DNA of 55,187 nt from contig JAFNAQ010000012.1 in the NCBI GenBank assembly GCA_017860275.1, positions 1 through 55,187 of the forward strand, in the 5' to 3' direction. This stretch comes from Bacteroidota bacterium. Its GTDB lineage: Bacteria; Bacteroidota; Bacteroidia; Bacteroidales; P3. Positions 33,853 through 43,124 of this stretch are shown piece after piece. How positions within the stretch are numbered: position 1 is the first letter of the stretch; each line of letters starts with the position of its first letter. The notes under the pieces are model-generated. The model did not search any database and was not told where the DNA came from. It saw only the letters and a program-made list of their open reading frames with translations. Position numbers and translations under genes: made by a program.

Positions 33853-33860
33853 TAATTTTG
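33853..33860 (+). promoter_or_regulatory. Candidate -7 box (TAATTTTG) for the metal efflux operon
   Basis: It matches TAnnTTTG. The ATG is 174 bases away, so a long leader would be implied. A TTTG lies upstream but at a 22-base spacing. Confidence 0.35.
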
Positions 33861-34034
33861 TGTCTTAAACTTAAATATATTATTTTGAGGATTATATAAT
33901 ACAAATTACTAAAAAAGAAATGAAAATTATAAAGTATCAAAAAGGAATAATGATAAGTTCTGAGAGGATATTCTTTTGATATTTTAGTAGATTATTATCT
34001 CTCAATTAATGACTTAATATAGAAAATCTGAATA

Positions 34035-34535
34035 ATGAAAAAATCATATTTTATTGGAGTAATAATAGTGTTATTACTATTATTAGTAGTAAATGTATTT
34101 TTCTTTTTCAATAATACTTGCCGCAATAATCCAAATGTGGAAAGAAATATAGAAAAGCAAAAGACTAAATGCTATATCTCAGAACATCTTTTTCTTAAAA
34201 AATCCCAAATAAAAGAATATGCTATTATTAAGTCAAAACATCAAAAAATTGCTATTCGAATTACAGATAGTTTACATGTTTCTCAAGAAATGTTGATGGA
34301 CTATATTAAAAATAAACCTTACTCTGCTTTAGAAGTTAATAATCTTGAAAATAAAATAACTTTCTTTCAAAAACAGCTTTTAGATCAATCAATTAAACAA
34401 TATTATCAACTTAAAAGTATATTAAATGAAGATCAAATATCATCGATGGATGATATTTATAGACAAATATTTGTTTGTCGTCCTACTAATAAGCATATTT
34501 GTAAGTGTTGTGGAATTAATTCAAAGAGAGAATAA
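34035..34535 (+). CDS. Periplasmic heavy-metal sensor-like protein (CnrX/ZraP/Spy type)
   Basis: This 166-residue protein has an N-terminal membrane anchor or signal (residues about 5-27) and a helical periplasmic part. Features are RITDSLHVSQEMLMDYIKNKPY, the LTxxQ-like segment LNEDQISSMDDIY, and a Cys/His end (FVCRPTNKHICKCCG). It resembles periplasmic metal sensors that accompany RND metal pumps. The cysteines and histidine near the end could bind metal. It is the first gene of the efflux operon, 7 bases before the next gene. Confidence 0.7.
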   Translation: MKKSYFIGVIIVLLLLLVVNVFFFFNNTCRNNPNVERNIEKQKTKCYISEHLFLKKSQIKEYAIIKSKHQKIAIRITDSLHVSQEMLMDYIKNKPYSALEVNNLENKITFFQKQLLDQSIKQYYQLKSILNEDQISSMDDIYRQIFVCRPTNKHICKCCGINSKRE

Positions 34536-34542
34536 GTAAAAA

Positions 34543-34863
34543 ATGAAAAGATTAGAATATATATTATTCATATTTTTATTCTTTGTAATATTTATATCAT
34601 TTTATAGTTTAGATATTTATAAAGATAACACTATGAAAAAGACGGAAGTATATAAGGATACAGACTGTCATAATCATCAAAATTCAACAAGTCATCGTTC
34701 TGGTTCTTGTTTGTATCATCGTTGCATTTTCTCTATATATTACTTGGATTTTAATATTAATTTTCAATGTTATTCTTCTTCAAAAGTTCAGTTTCCTGTA
34801 TATAATAGCACATATACCTCTTTCAATATAAGTTATATCTGGAATCCTCCTAAATGTAGTTAA
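34543..34863 (+). CDS. Small His/Cys-containing exported protein of the efflux operon
   Basis: This 106-residue protein has an N-terminal hydrophobic segment (YILFIFLFFVIFISFYSL). Next comes a region with CHNHQNSTSHRSGSCLYHRC, which could bind a soft metal ion, and a Ser/Tyr-rich C-terminal half. No family is recognised. Its position between the sensor-like gene and the RND pump suggests a periplasmic metal-binding or accessory part, as CzcI-type proteins are, but there is no clear similarity. Confidence 0.6.
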   Translation: MKRLEYILFIFLFFVIFISFYSLDIYKDNTMKKTEVYKDTDCHNHQNSTSHRSGSCLYHRCIFSIYYLDFNINFQCYSSSKVQFPVYNSTYTSFNISYIWNPPKCS

Positions 34864-34945
34864 TATTATTTTTTTATTTCCTTATTTATTTATCAAATAA
34901 AGGGGGTTATTATGTAGTTGTATTAACTTATTTAGATATTTATAT

Positions 34946-37900
34946 ATGATAAAACAAATCATTCATTTTTCAATAAAGAATAAATTTATTATTGGACTAT
35001 TTGTGTTTGCATTAATTGGTTGGGGGGTTTACTCTGTAACTCAATTACCTATTGATGCAACTCCAGATATAACTAATAACCAAGTGCAAGTTATAGCGCT
35101 TGCTCCATCTCTAGCCGTTCAGGAAGTTGAAAGTGCAATTACTGCACCTATTGAAGTGGCTGTTGCAAATATTCCTAATATTATTGAACTACGTTCCATT
35201 TCTCGATTGGGCTTGTCTGTAATAACAGTTGTTTTTAAAGATGGTGTAGATGTATATTGGGCACGTCAACAAATGAGCGAAAAGCTAAAAGAAGCAGAAG
35301 AGCTGATACCTGTGGGATTAGCAAAAATAGAATTAGCTCCAATTTCAACGGGATTAGGTGAAATATACCAATACCGACTTGCTATAGATAAAGGATACTT
35401 ACAAAAGTATAATCCTATGGAGTTGCGTACAATTCAAGATTGGATAGTACGTCGTGAGATGTTAGGAACTCCAGGTGTTGCAGATATTAATAGCTACGGT
35501 GGATTTGTTAAGCAATATGAAATTGCTATTAATCCAGAAACATTAAGGAGTATGAATCTTACACTTAATGATATTTTTGATGCTCTACAAAAAAATAACG
35601 AAAATACAGGAAGTGCCTATATTGATAAAAAGCCTACAGCTTATTTTATTCGTGGTATAGGTCTAATAAAAACATTAGAGGATATTGAAAAAATTGTAGT
35701 TAAAAACAATGCATCTGGTATTCCTATTTTGATTCATGATGTTGCGACTGTTCAATATGGAAATGCTACTCGTTATGGAGCATTTGTTGTTGATACAACA
35801 GAGGCTGTTGGTGGAGTGGTAATGATGTTAAAAGGAGCAAATGCAAATGAAGTTATAAAAAATGTTGAAACAAGGATAGAATCTATTCAAAAATCTTTAC
35901 CTAAAGGTGTAAAAATAGAACCATTTTTAAATCGCTCAGACCTTGTCGATCGTGCAATTGGAACTGTTTCACGAAATTTAATTGAAGGAGCTTTAATTGT
36001 TATATTTATTTTAGTATTGTTTTTAGGTAATATGAGAGCAGGACTTATTGTAGCTTCTGTAATTCCTCTTTCAATGCTATTTGCAATATCGTTGATGAAT
36101 GTCTTTGGTGTATCTGGCAACTTAATGAGTTTGGGAGCCATTGATTTTGGTTTGATTGTAGATGGATCGGTAATTATTGTGGAAAGTGTCGTCCATAGAA
36201 TTTCTTCCTTGGGTAAAGATCGCTATCAAGGTGTTGCAAAACTTTCGCAAAAACAAATGGATGAAGAGGTTTTTCAAGCCTCAGGAAGAATAAGAACAGC
36301 AGCAGCATTTGGTGAAATAATAATACTAATTGTTTATATGCCTATTCTTTTTTTGGTAGGTATTGAAGGTAAGATGTTTGTCCCAATGGCACAAGTGGTA
36401 TCCTTTGCTATTTTGGGTGCGTTTATTCTTTCCTTAACATATATTCCTATGATTTCCTCTTTATTTTTAAGCAAAAAAACTGAACATAAACGTACTTTTT
36501 CTGATAATCTTATAGATTGGATTCACAAAGGTTTCTCTCCAATTATCAATTTTACACTTAAACACAAATTATGGATATCACTTTCAGCTATTGTATTATT
36601 TATTTTTAGCTTATTTGTATTTAGTCGTTTGGGGGGTGAGTTTATCCCACAACTCGAAGAAGGAGATTTAGCTGCGGGTGTAATTACTTTACAGGGAGGT
36701 TCACTTTCAAATACTGTTGACCAAGTAAAAAAAGCTAATAAAATTCTACTTACTAATTTTCCTGAGATAAAACATGCTGTGTGCAAAATAGGAGCAGGAG
36801 AAATTCCAACCGATCCTACACCAATGGAAACAGGAGATTATATTATAACGCTTAAAGACAAAAGTGAATGGACAAGTGCTAAAACTAGAGAAGAACTTGT
36901 TGAGAAAATGGAAGAAGCTTTGATTCCTTTGGCAGGGGTAAAATTCGAATTTCAACAACCTATTCAAATGCGTTCAAATGAATTACTTTCAGGATCAAAG
37001 CAAGATATTGCAATAAAAATATTTGGAGACGACCTTAATACATTATCAGAAAAAGCTTCGGAAGTTGAAAAAATAATTCAAAAAATAGAAGGTGTTGAAG
37101 ATATTAATGTTGAAAAAGTTACTGGATTAGCTCAGATTCAAGTTGAATATAATAGAGATCGTTTAGCTCAATACGGTATTTCAATTGAAGATGTAAATCG
37201 TATCTTACGTGCTGCCTTTGCAGGAAGCCAAGCAGGAGTTGTTTATGACCAAGAAAAACGTTTTGGACTTGTAGTACGTTTAGATAAAGATTATCGTCAA
37301 GATATTGATAACATTAAAAACTTAATGGTCTCTCTTCCTAATGGAGGACAGATACCGTTTGAACAAATTGCAGATATTCAGATTAAATCAGGTCCAGCAC
37401 AGGTTACCAGAGAAAATACTCAAAGAAGAATTACAATTGGTTTTAATGTTCGTAATCGCGACGTAGAAAGTGTAATAGATGATGTGTCTAAACAAATTGA
37501 TAATAAAATTCAATTACCAACTGGTTATTATGTAAATTATGGTGGTCAATTTGAAAATCTTAAAGCTGCAAAAACAAGGTTATCTATTGCAGTCCCTATA
37601 GCTCTATTATTAATTTTTGTACTTTTATTTTTCACGTTCCATTCAGTAAAACAAGCTTTATTAATATTTTCAGCTGTACCAATGTCTATAATTGGTGGAA
37701 TTTTTGCTCTATGGTTTAGGGGAATGAATTTTTCTATTTCTGCTGGAGTTGGATTTATTGCATTGTTTGGTATTGCAGTACTTAATGGAATTGTGCTTAT
37801 CGCAGAATTTAATCGACTAGAAAGAGATGGAGTTATTGATATTGTAGAAAGGGTAAGAAAAGGATTGCATTCACGTTTGCGCCCCGTTTTAATGACAGCC

Positions 37901-39340
37901 GCAGTTGCTTCACTTGGGTTTCTCCCTATGGCATTATCAACCTCTGCTGGTGCAGAAGTTCAAAAACCATTGGCAACAGTTGTTATTGGGGGATTAATTA
38001 CAGCAACTATATTAACTCTTGTTATCTTACCAATTTTCTATATTGTCTTTTCAAGTAAAAGTTTTAAATCAATATTTAAACGCAAATCGGTAAAAACTTT
38101 GTCGTTATTAATATTATTATTTATTGGATCATCTTTTTATAATAAAACAAATGCTCAAGAAATAAGAAGGATAAATTTGAAACAAGCCATTCAAATTGCA
38201 TTGGATAGTAATTTATCTGTACGTTCATCTGTATATTCTGTAGATATTCAGAAAGCATTGAAAGGAGCTGCAATTGATATTCCGAAAACTTCTATTGAGG
38301 GACAATATGGTCAATTTAATTCCTATTCTAGGGATAATACTTTTACTATTTCACAATCATTTTCATTTCCTACTGTTTATGTAAATCAAAATAAATTAGC
38401 AAATGCAAATGTGAGAAGTAGCCAATGGGAATTAAAAATGTCTCAGCTTGAAATAGCAACACAAGTAAAACAAATTTATTGGCAACTTGCCTATTATTAT
38501 TCAAAACATAAATTGTTTGTACTTCAAGACAGTCTTTACTCAAGATTTCAATATGCAGCAGAGTTAAGATTAAAAACTGGAGAGACAAATCGTTTGGAAA
38601 TGATTACAGCTCGTTCGCAAAGCATGGAAATTAAAAACCAGTTAAAGCAAGTAAATGCTGATATCAATATATTAAATCAGAAATTAAATATATTTTTAAA
38701 TACAACCTTAACCATATATCCGACTGATACTGTGTTATGTCGTTTTGTTTTTTCTCCATCAGCAGAAAGTTTATCAATATCTAATAATCCTTCATTAGGA
38801 TTTGCTGAACATCAACTTGAAGTATCAAGATTAGAAACAAAATTAGAAAAAAGTAAAATGTTACCAGATTGGGGAATTGGATATTTCAGCCAAACTATGC
38901 AAGGGGCTCAAGAAATAAATGGACTTCAACGTAGTTTTGGTCTAGGAGATCGTTTTAATGGTGTTCAAGCTAATATTTCAATTCCACTTTGGGTTACTCC
39001 TTATACTTCAAAAATTAAAGCAGCAAGAATTAAACAACAAGTTGCTCAAATAAATGTTGAAAATTATTCAAAATCACTTATTGGAAACTATAATTCCTTA
39101 ATGGAAGAATACTCCAAGTATAGTAATAGTCTTGATTATTATGAGAGACAAGCTATTCCTGAATCAGATTTGATTATTGATCAAGCAACAAAAAGTTATC
39201 AAACAGGATCATTAGATTATTTTGGTTATATCCAAAGCCTTAGCCGTGCTTTGAGCATTAAGCTTAATTATCTCGATGCACTTAATGACTATAACCAGAC
39301 AATTATTTCTATTGACTTCATTCAAGGTAAAATCTTTTAA
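34946..39340 (+). CDS. CusA/CzcA-family RND metal pump fused to a TolC-like outer-membrane factor
   Basis: In this 1464-residue protein residues 1-1040 are a heavy-metal RND permease: TM1, the porter domain and TM4 with LGAIDFGLIVDGSVIIVES, the HME-RND proton-relay motif with its Asp pair. A second hydrophobic block ends near SFKSIF. A signal-peptide-like segment follows (LSLLILLFIGSSFYNKTNAQ). The rest is an OMF/CzcC-like domain (INLKQAIQIALDSNL, long helices, SYQTGSLDYFGYIQSL). The protein thus holds pump and outer-membrane channel in one chain, a pattern known in Bacteroidota. With the adaptor that follows it should expel Cu(I)/Ag(I) or Zn/Co/Cd; the metal is not decided. Confidence 0.92.
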   Translation: MIKQIIHFSIKNKFIIGLFVFALIGWGVYSVTQLPIDATPDITNNQVQVIALAPSLAVQEVESAITAPIEVAVANIPNIIELRSISRLGLSVITVVFKDGVDVYWARQQMSEKLKEAEELIPVGLAKIELAPISTGLGEIYQYRLAIDKGYLQKYNPMELRTIQDWIVRREMLGTPGVADINSYGGFVKQYEIAINPETLRSMNLTLNDIFDALQKNNENTGSAYIDKKPTAYFIRGIGLIKTLEDIEKIVVKNNASGIPILIHDVATVQYGNATRYGAFVVDTTEAVGGVVMMLKGANANEVIKNVETRIESIQKSLPKGVKIEPFLNRSDLVDRAIGTVSRNLIEGALIVIFILVLFLGNMRAGLIVASVIPLSMLFAISLMNVFGVSGNLMSLGAIDFGLIVDGSVIIVESVVHRISSLGKDRYQGVAKLSQKQMDEEVFQASGRIRTAAAFGEIIILIVYMPILFLVGIEGKMFVPMAQVVSFAILGAFILSLTYIPMISSLFLSKKTEHKRTFSDNLIDWIHKGFSPIINFTLKHKLWISLSAIVLFIFSLFVFSRLGGEFIPQLEEGDLAAGVITLQGGSLSNTVDQVKKANKILLTNFPEIKHAVCKIGAGEIPTDPTPMETGDYIITLKDKSEWTSAKTREELVEKMEEALIPLAGVKFEFQQPIQMRSNELLSGSKQDIAIKIFGDDLNTLSEKASEVEKIIQKIEGVEDINVEKVTGLAQIQVEYNRDRLAQYGISIEDVNRILRAAFAGSQAGVVYDQEKRFGLVVRLDKDYRQDIDNIKNLMVSLPNGGQIPFEQIADIQIKSGPAQVTRENTQRRITIGFNVRNRDVESVIDDVSKQIDNKIQLPTGYYVNYGGQFENLKAAKTRLSIAVPIALLLIFVLLFFTFHSVKQALLIFSAVPMSIIGGIFALWFRGMNFSISAGVGFIALFGIAVLNGIVLIAEFNRLERDGVIDIVERVRKGLHSRLRPVLMTAAVASLGFLPMALSTSAGAEVQKPLATVVIGGLITATILTLVILPIFYIVFSSKSFKSIFKRKSVKTLSLLILLFIGSSFYNKTNAQEIRRINLKQAIQIALDSNLSVRSSVYSVDIQKALKGAAIDIPKTSIEGQYGQFNSYSRDNTFTISQSFSFPTVYVNQNKLANANVRSSQWELKMSQLEIATQVKQIYWQLAYYYSKHKLFVLQDSLYSRFQYAAELRLKTGETNRLEMITARSQSMEIKNQLKQVNADINILNQKLNIFLNTTLTIYPTDTVLCRFVFSPSAESLSISNNPSLGFAEHQLEVSRLETKLEKSKMLPDWGIGYFSQTMQGAQEINGLQRSFGLGDRFNGVQANISIPLWVTPYTSKIKAARIKQQVAQINVENYSKSLIGNYNSLMEEYSKYSNSLDYYERQAIPESDLIIDQATKSYQTGSLDYFGYIQSLSRALSIKLNYLDALNDYNQTIISIDFIQGKIF

Positions 39341-39351
39341 ACAAATGTATT

Positions 39352-40536
39352 ATGACACAAAATAAATTTATATCATCAGCAATTATATTTGCTATATTTA
39401 TATTATTAATCTCTTGTACTGGTGGCAAAAAAGTAGACAAAGAAGCTAAAGAGCTTGAAATACTACCTGAAAATATTGTTGAGATGCGAGATGATCAGAT
39501 AAAAATTGCCGACATTCAAATGGGAATAATTGAATATCGTTCAATAAGTGGGACACTTAAAGTAAGTGGCTTAATAGGTGTTACTCCTCAAAATCTTGCA
39601 ACAGTTTGTATGCCTATGGGTGGTTTTGTAAAAAGTACAAAACTTATGCAAGGCAATACTGTTAAAAAAGGACAAACACTTGCTATTTTAGAAAATCCTG
39701 AATTTGTAGACATTCAGCGAGATTATCTTGAAGCAAAAAATAAATTAATATTTGCTAAGGCCGAATATGATCGTCAAGAAGAACTTTATAAAAATGGGAT
39801 ATCCTCCCAAAAAAATATGCAACAAGTTACCTCTGAATACAAAAGTCTAAAAGTTCAAGTAAATGCTTTGGAACAAAAATTATCACTTATAGGCATTAAT
39901 CCTCTAAAATTGAATGAAGACAACATAAGCAGGTCAATAGCTTTAGTTTCACCTATTTCTGGCTATGTAAAAACAGCTAATATAAGCATTGGAAAAAGTG
40001 TTTCATCATCGGATATTTTATTTGAAATAATAAATACTGATAAATTATTCCTTGAGCTTAATTTGTTTGAAAAAGATGCAGATAAAGTTTCAAATGGACA
40101 AAAAATTCATTTCTTTATTAATGGAGAAAGAGAGGAACATGAAGCTTCAGTATATCAAATAGGAAGGTCTGTGAATGCTGATAAAACTTATAAAGTATAT
40201 GCAAATGTTTCGAGTTATTGTAAAAATCTATTGCCAGGAATGTATGTTAATGCTAAAATAGATGCCTCAACTAATGAAGTAACAGCATTACCAACAGAAG
40301 CTATTGTTAGCTTCGATGACAAAGATTATATCTTTATATTTGAAAAAAATAAAAAAGAAGATGGAAAACCTTTTACTGAATATCAGATGGTACAAATACA
40401 TAAAGGAGTTTCTGATTCAGGATATACTGAAATAACTCTACCAGAAGGCTTTGATATTAAAAAGATAAAAGTGGTTATTAAAGGGGCATATAATCTGCTT
40501 TCTGCAAAGAAAAATGCAGGCGAAATGAGTTGTTAA
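39352..40536 (+). CDS. RND periplasmic adaptor subunit (CusB/CzcB-like lipoprotein)
   Basis: This 394-residue protein has signal peptide and lipobox LLISC (Cys near residue 22). The barrel-sandwich hybrid, hairpin and beta-barrel regions are visible as PMGGFVKSTKLMQGNTVKKGQ, then FAKAEYDRQEELYKNGISS, and ALVSPISGYVKTANISIGKSV. It links the inner-membrane pump to the outer-membrane part. It starts 11 bases after the pump's stop, which ends the functional operon. Confidence 0.9.
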   Translation: MTQNKFISSAIIFAIFILLISCTGGKKVDKEAKELEILPENIVEMRDDQIKIADIQMGIIEYRSISGTLKVSGLIGVTPQNLATVCMPMGGFVKSTKLMQGNTVKKGQTLAILENPEFVDIQRDYLEAKNKLIFAKAEYDRQEELYKNGISSQKNMQQVTSEYKSLKVQVNALEQKLSLIGINPLKLNEDNISRSIALVSPISGYVKTANISIGKSVSSSDILFEIINTDKLFLELNLFEKDADKVSNGQKIHFFINGEREEHEASVYQIGRSVNADKTYKVYANVSSYCKNLLPGMYVNAKIDASTNEVTALPTEAIVSFDDKDYIFIFEKNKKEDGKPFTEYQMVQIHKGVSDSGYTEITLPEGFDIKKIKVVIKGAYNLLSAKKNAGEMSC

Positions 40537-40555
40537 TCAATAATAAAAAATATTT

Positions 40556-40633
40556 ATGAAAGAAATAAAAGCATTTGTAAAACCATTAAAAATGTCCATT
40601 ACTCCTACTAGGATAATTGAACGTCAAAAGTAA
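40556..40633 (+). pseudogene. Stub resembling the N-terminus of a P-II-type regulator
   Basis: The 25-codon frame MKEIKAFVKPLKMS... then stop begins like P-II nitrogen-regulator proteins (first beta strand, MKEIKAFVKP). In other Bacteroidota a P-II-like gene often follows heavy-metal efflux genes. The frame stops after 25 codons without the T-loop, so it seems a remnant left by deletion. The assignment rests on about 14 residues. Confidence 0.4.
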
Positions 40634-40658
40634 GCATTTTTTTAATAGAATACTATAA

Positions 40659-40690
40659 ATGCCCCAAATTAATTTTTTAATCTGGGGCAT
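40659..40690. terminator. Bidirectional terminator between efflux operon and T9SS gene
   Basis: The 14-bp arms (ATGCCCCAAATTAA and TTAATCTGGGGCAT) pair with one mismatch around TTTT. Confidence 0.75.
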
Positions 40691-40726
40691 GGTTATATTT
40701 TTAAGTTTGTTTTTCTGGGAGCAAAC

Positions 40727-41770
40727 TTATTCGATAACTAGTTTTTGGGTTTTGTTTATTCTTTCGTTTTGGATGCTTATGGTGTATATACCTTTTGCTA
40801 GTTTTGAAACATCAAGGTTATTGTCGATTTGGTTGTTTGTTGGGTTAAGGCTTTTTTGCATTATAAGTCTACCACTTACGTCATAGATATTAGCCATAAC
40901 ATTTTCATTAATTCCGTTTATCTTAATATTTACATTATTCTTTGCAGGATTAGGATATATAGAAAAACTTATATCATTTTTTACTTCATTGATTGAGGAT
41001 AGTTTTTCGCCCTTTAGTTCCAAATCCCAAGAAAACATAAAACCATTATCAACAATTGAATAATCGCATATCTTTATTTTCCATTTTCCATTCAAAGGAC
41101 AACCTATCATGCCGTTAAAACTACCAGCTATACCACCTGCGTCAGGTAAATAATAACCAGAACTATCTGCCCTTGAAGTGGAATCACAAGTTATGCAATT
41201 ATTGGCTAAGTGTGTTGGTTCACTAGCTGTTACATTTGGACAGTTATTTAGTATACCTCTTTGATTATTTGTATAAACATTTGAAAAACAATAATTATAT
41301 CCAAGTCCAGGCACATTTGGTGGATATGTACAAACAATATTATTATCGTAAAGATAATCTCCATGGTTAGTGCCTCCATAAGGAATACCTAAATAACTTA
41401 ATGACGCATTTGGGTTAAATGTTTTTAGATTTAAACTAGCACCACTAGGGCAAATTAACTCTATACCAATATCACCTACATATGAATGTTCAACACTTAA
41501 GCAAACCGAAATTATATCATTGGCATTTTGTATGGTTGCAGCTCTGTCAAATGAATCTACTATAATTGGAAATGAAATGCAAGCATAAGGCTCTCCTTCA
41601 ACACATGAAGGTCCATCAGGGATAAATATTATAGAATCATAGCTAAACCTTTTTGAAATAACTGTTGTAGTGTCATTGTCGGCTAATGTATACTGAAAAT
41701 CATTAGCATAAGCACTATTTATAAATAGGAGTGCAAATAAAATAACTAAAGATGATAATTTTGTTTTCAT
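40727..41770 (-). CDS. T9SS-sorted protein with proprotein-convertase P-domain
   Basis: This 347-residue protein has a signal peptide ending ...FINSAYAN, then a P-domain-like region (ISVCLSVEHSYVGDIGIELICPSGASLNL and WKIKICDYSIVDNGFMFSWDLEL, residues about 50-245). It ends with a T9SS type A sorting domain (SIYPNPAKNNVNIKI ... KTQKLVIE). P-domains usually flank subtilisin-like proteases, but no protease domain is present, so it is probably a surface-bound adhesion or structural protein. The start at 41770 is chosen because the promoter at 41795-41825 lies across the alternative start at 41797. Confidence 0.85.
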   Translation of the reverse strand: MKTKLSSLVILFALLFINSAYANDFQYTLADNDTTTVISKRFSYDSIIFIPDGPSCVEGEPYACISFPIIVDSFDRAATIQNANDIISVCLSVEHSYVGDIGIELICPSGASLNLKTFNPNASLSYLGIPYGGTNHGDYLYDNNIVCTYPPNVPGLGYNYCFSNVYTNNQRGILNNCPNVTASEPTHLANNCITCDSTSRADSSGYYLPDAGGIAGSFNGMIGCPLNGKWKIKICDYSIVDNGFMFSWDLELKGEKLSSINEVKNDISFSIYPNPAKNNVNIKINGINENVMANIYDVSGRLIMQKSLNPTNNQIDNNLDVSKLAKGIYTISIQNERINKTQKLVIE

Positions 41771-41794
41771 AAGCTTGGAATTAAATTTATTGTG

Positions 41795-41825
41795 CAAATA
41801 TATTAAATGTGTTTACTAAAACAAA
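41795..41825 (-). promoter_or_regulatory. Consensus promoter (TTTG-19-TATATTTG)
   Basis: On the minus strand TTTG (41825-41822) and TATATTTG (41802-41795) are 19 bases apart, a full match. Confidence 0.75.
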
Positions 41826-41875
41826 CAATTTATTAAAAAAGTAAGTAAGAAAATATTTTGTTCTCTTAATTAAAT

Positions 41876-41910
41876 AAAAAAAGCCAAGAAAGATTTACCC
41901 CTCTTGGCTT
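41876..41910 (-). terminator. Intrinsic terminator after the low-complexity protein gene
   Basis: The arms AAGCCAAGA and TCTTGGCTT pair, and on the minus strand a T-run follows. Confidence 0.8.
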
Positions 41911-41931
41911 AGTTAATAATTTTCTATTTAA

Positions 41932-43053
41932 TTATCTAGTTCTGCCATTTGATCTTGAGCTTCTAGAATCATCTTTGGATTCTTTTGACTCTTTTGCTTC
42001 TTTTTTAGCTGGCTTAGATTCCTTTGCTTCTTGTTTTACTTCCTTTTTAGCTGGTTTTGTAGTTCTTTCTGAAGTTCTTGTTTGGTTGTTTTCTCTAGGG
42101 CGTGTAGTTTCTCTTGGTTGTACTGTTTTTATAGGAGTAGTGCTTCTATAACCATCCTCCCTTGAAGTAGTGGTTGTTCTTCTTTGAGGGCGACCTTCTT
42201 CTTTGTCTTTAACATCTTGTCTTGGATCTACTCTTTGTGGTGATGAAAATTGAATTTTAGTCCTTTCGTTTGAGTTTGTTCTATTTGAGTATGATTCAGC
42301 ATTGTCTCTATTACGATTTATTACTGTTCTATCATTCTTAATGCTTTTATCGTCAAATCTTATGTTTGAGTTATCACGTTTGAATGTTTGCTCTAAATTT
42401 TCATCATTTGGTAAACTTGAAATTAGTCCTAGTTCATCTTGGTCATAGTACTGTTCTGATTTAAGGTTCTTATATCTGCTATCACCTCTATTAGAAGAGC
42501 TGTTGTTATTGTTAAGATGACCAGTTTGAGTGTTGTTATTGTTTGTGTTATTAGGATTGTATTGACTTCTTACACCATTTCTATCTGTTCCATTATTTTT
42601 ACTATAGTAGTTATTATAGTTGCCATAATAATTATTGTTATAGTTATTATTGTTTGGATTATAGTATGGATTGTTTCCATGTGAATGGCTCCATCCATAG
42701 TTTTCGTAGTAATAATATTCCCAATAGTCTTCACATTCGTCAATTACTCTTAGAGCATATTCTCTTGCCTTTAATGAGAAATGTACAGATGCACGATAAT
42801 CTCTTCTTTTCATTAAACGATATGCATAATCGTTATAATATACTGCTCTTGAAAGATATTCTCCTTGCCAGTAATTATAGTAGTCTGCAATTTCATAAGC
42901 CTCATCAATGATATAAGCTGTTTTTTGGATTACTCTTTTTGTGTTTCCTCTATTATAGTGCCATGCACTAGCTTCTTGACTTAGTGCAAGAAAGGCAAGA
43001 AGTAAAACACTTACCCTTAGGAAACTCTTCAATAAATTAGATTTTGTTTTCAT
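41932..43053 (-). CDS. Exported low-complexity protein, Asn/Tyr-rich then charged tail
   Basis: This 373-residue protein has a signal peptide (VLLLAFLALSQEASA). A helical part of about 100 residues rich in Tyr and Arg (DEAYEIADYYNYWQGEYLSRA, RDYRASVHFSLKAREYALRV) follows, then an Asn/Tyr-rich stretch, an Arg/Thr/Ser-rich stretch and a Lys/Glu tail (KPAKKEAKESKESKDD). No domain is recognised beyond the N-terminal helical region. A surface or periplasmic location is expected; the function is unknown. Confidence 0.7.
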   Translation of the reverse strand: MKTKSNLLKSFLRVSVLLLAFLALSQEASAWHYNRGNTKRVIQKTAYIIDEAYEIADYYNYWQGEYLSRAVYYNDYAYRLMKRRDYRASVHFSLKAREYALRVIDECEDYWEYYYYENYGWSHSHGNNPYYNPNNNNYNNNYYGNYNNYYSKNNGTDRNGVRSQYNPNNTNNNNTQTGHLNNNNSSSNRGDSRYKNLKSEQYYDQDELGLISSLPNDENLEQTFKRDNSNIRFDDKSIKNDRTVINRNRDNAESYSNRTNSNERTKIQFSSPQRVDPRQDVKDKEEGRPQRRTTTTSREDGYRSTTPIKTVQPRETTRPRENNQTRTSERTTKPAKKEVKQEAKESKPAKKEAKESKESKDDSRSSRSNGRTR

Positions 43054-43124
43054 AATATTAAATTTTAATTAGTTTGATAATTAGAACTCAAAAACTATGC
43101 CAAAACTAAAGAATAGTTTTTTTC

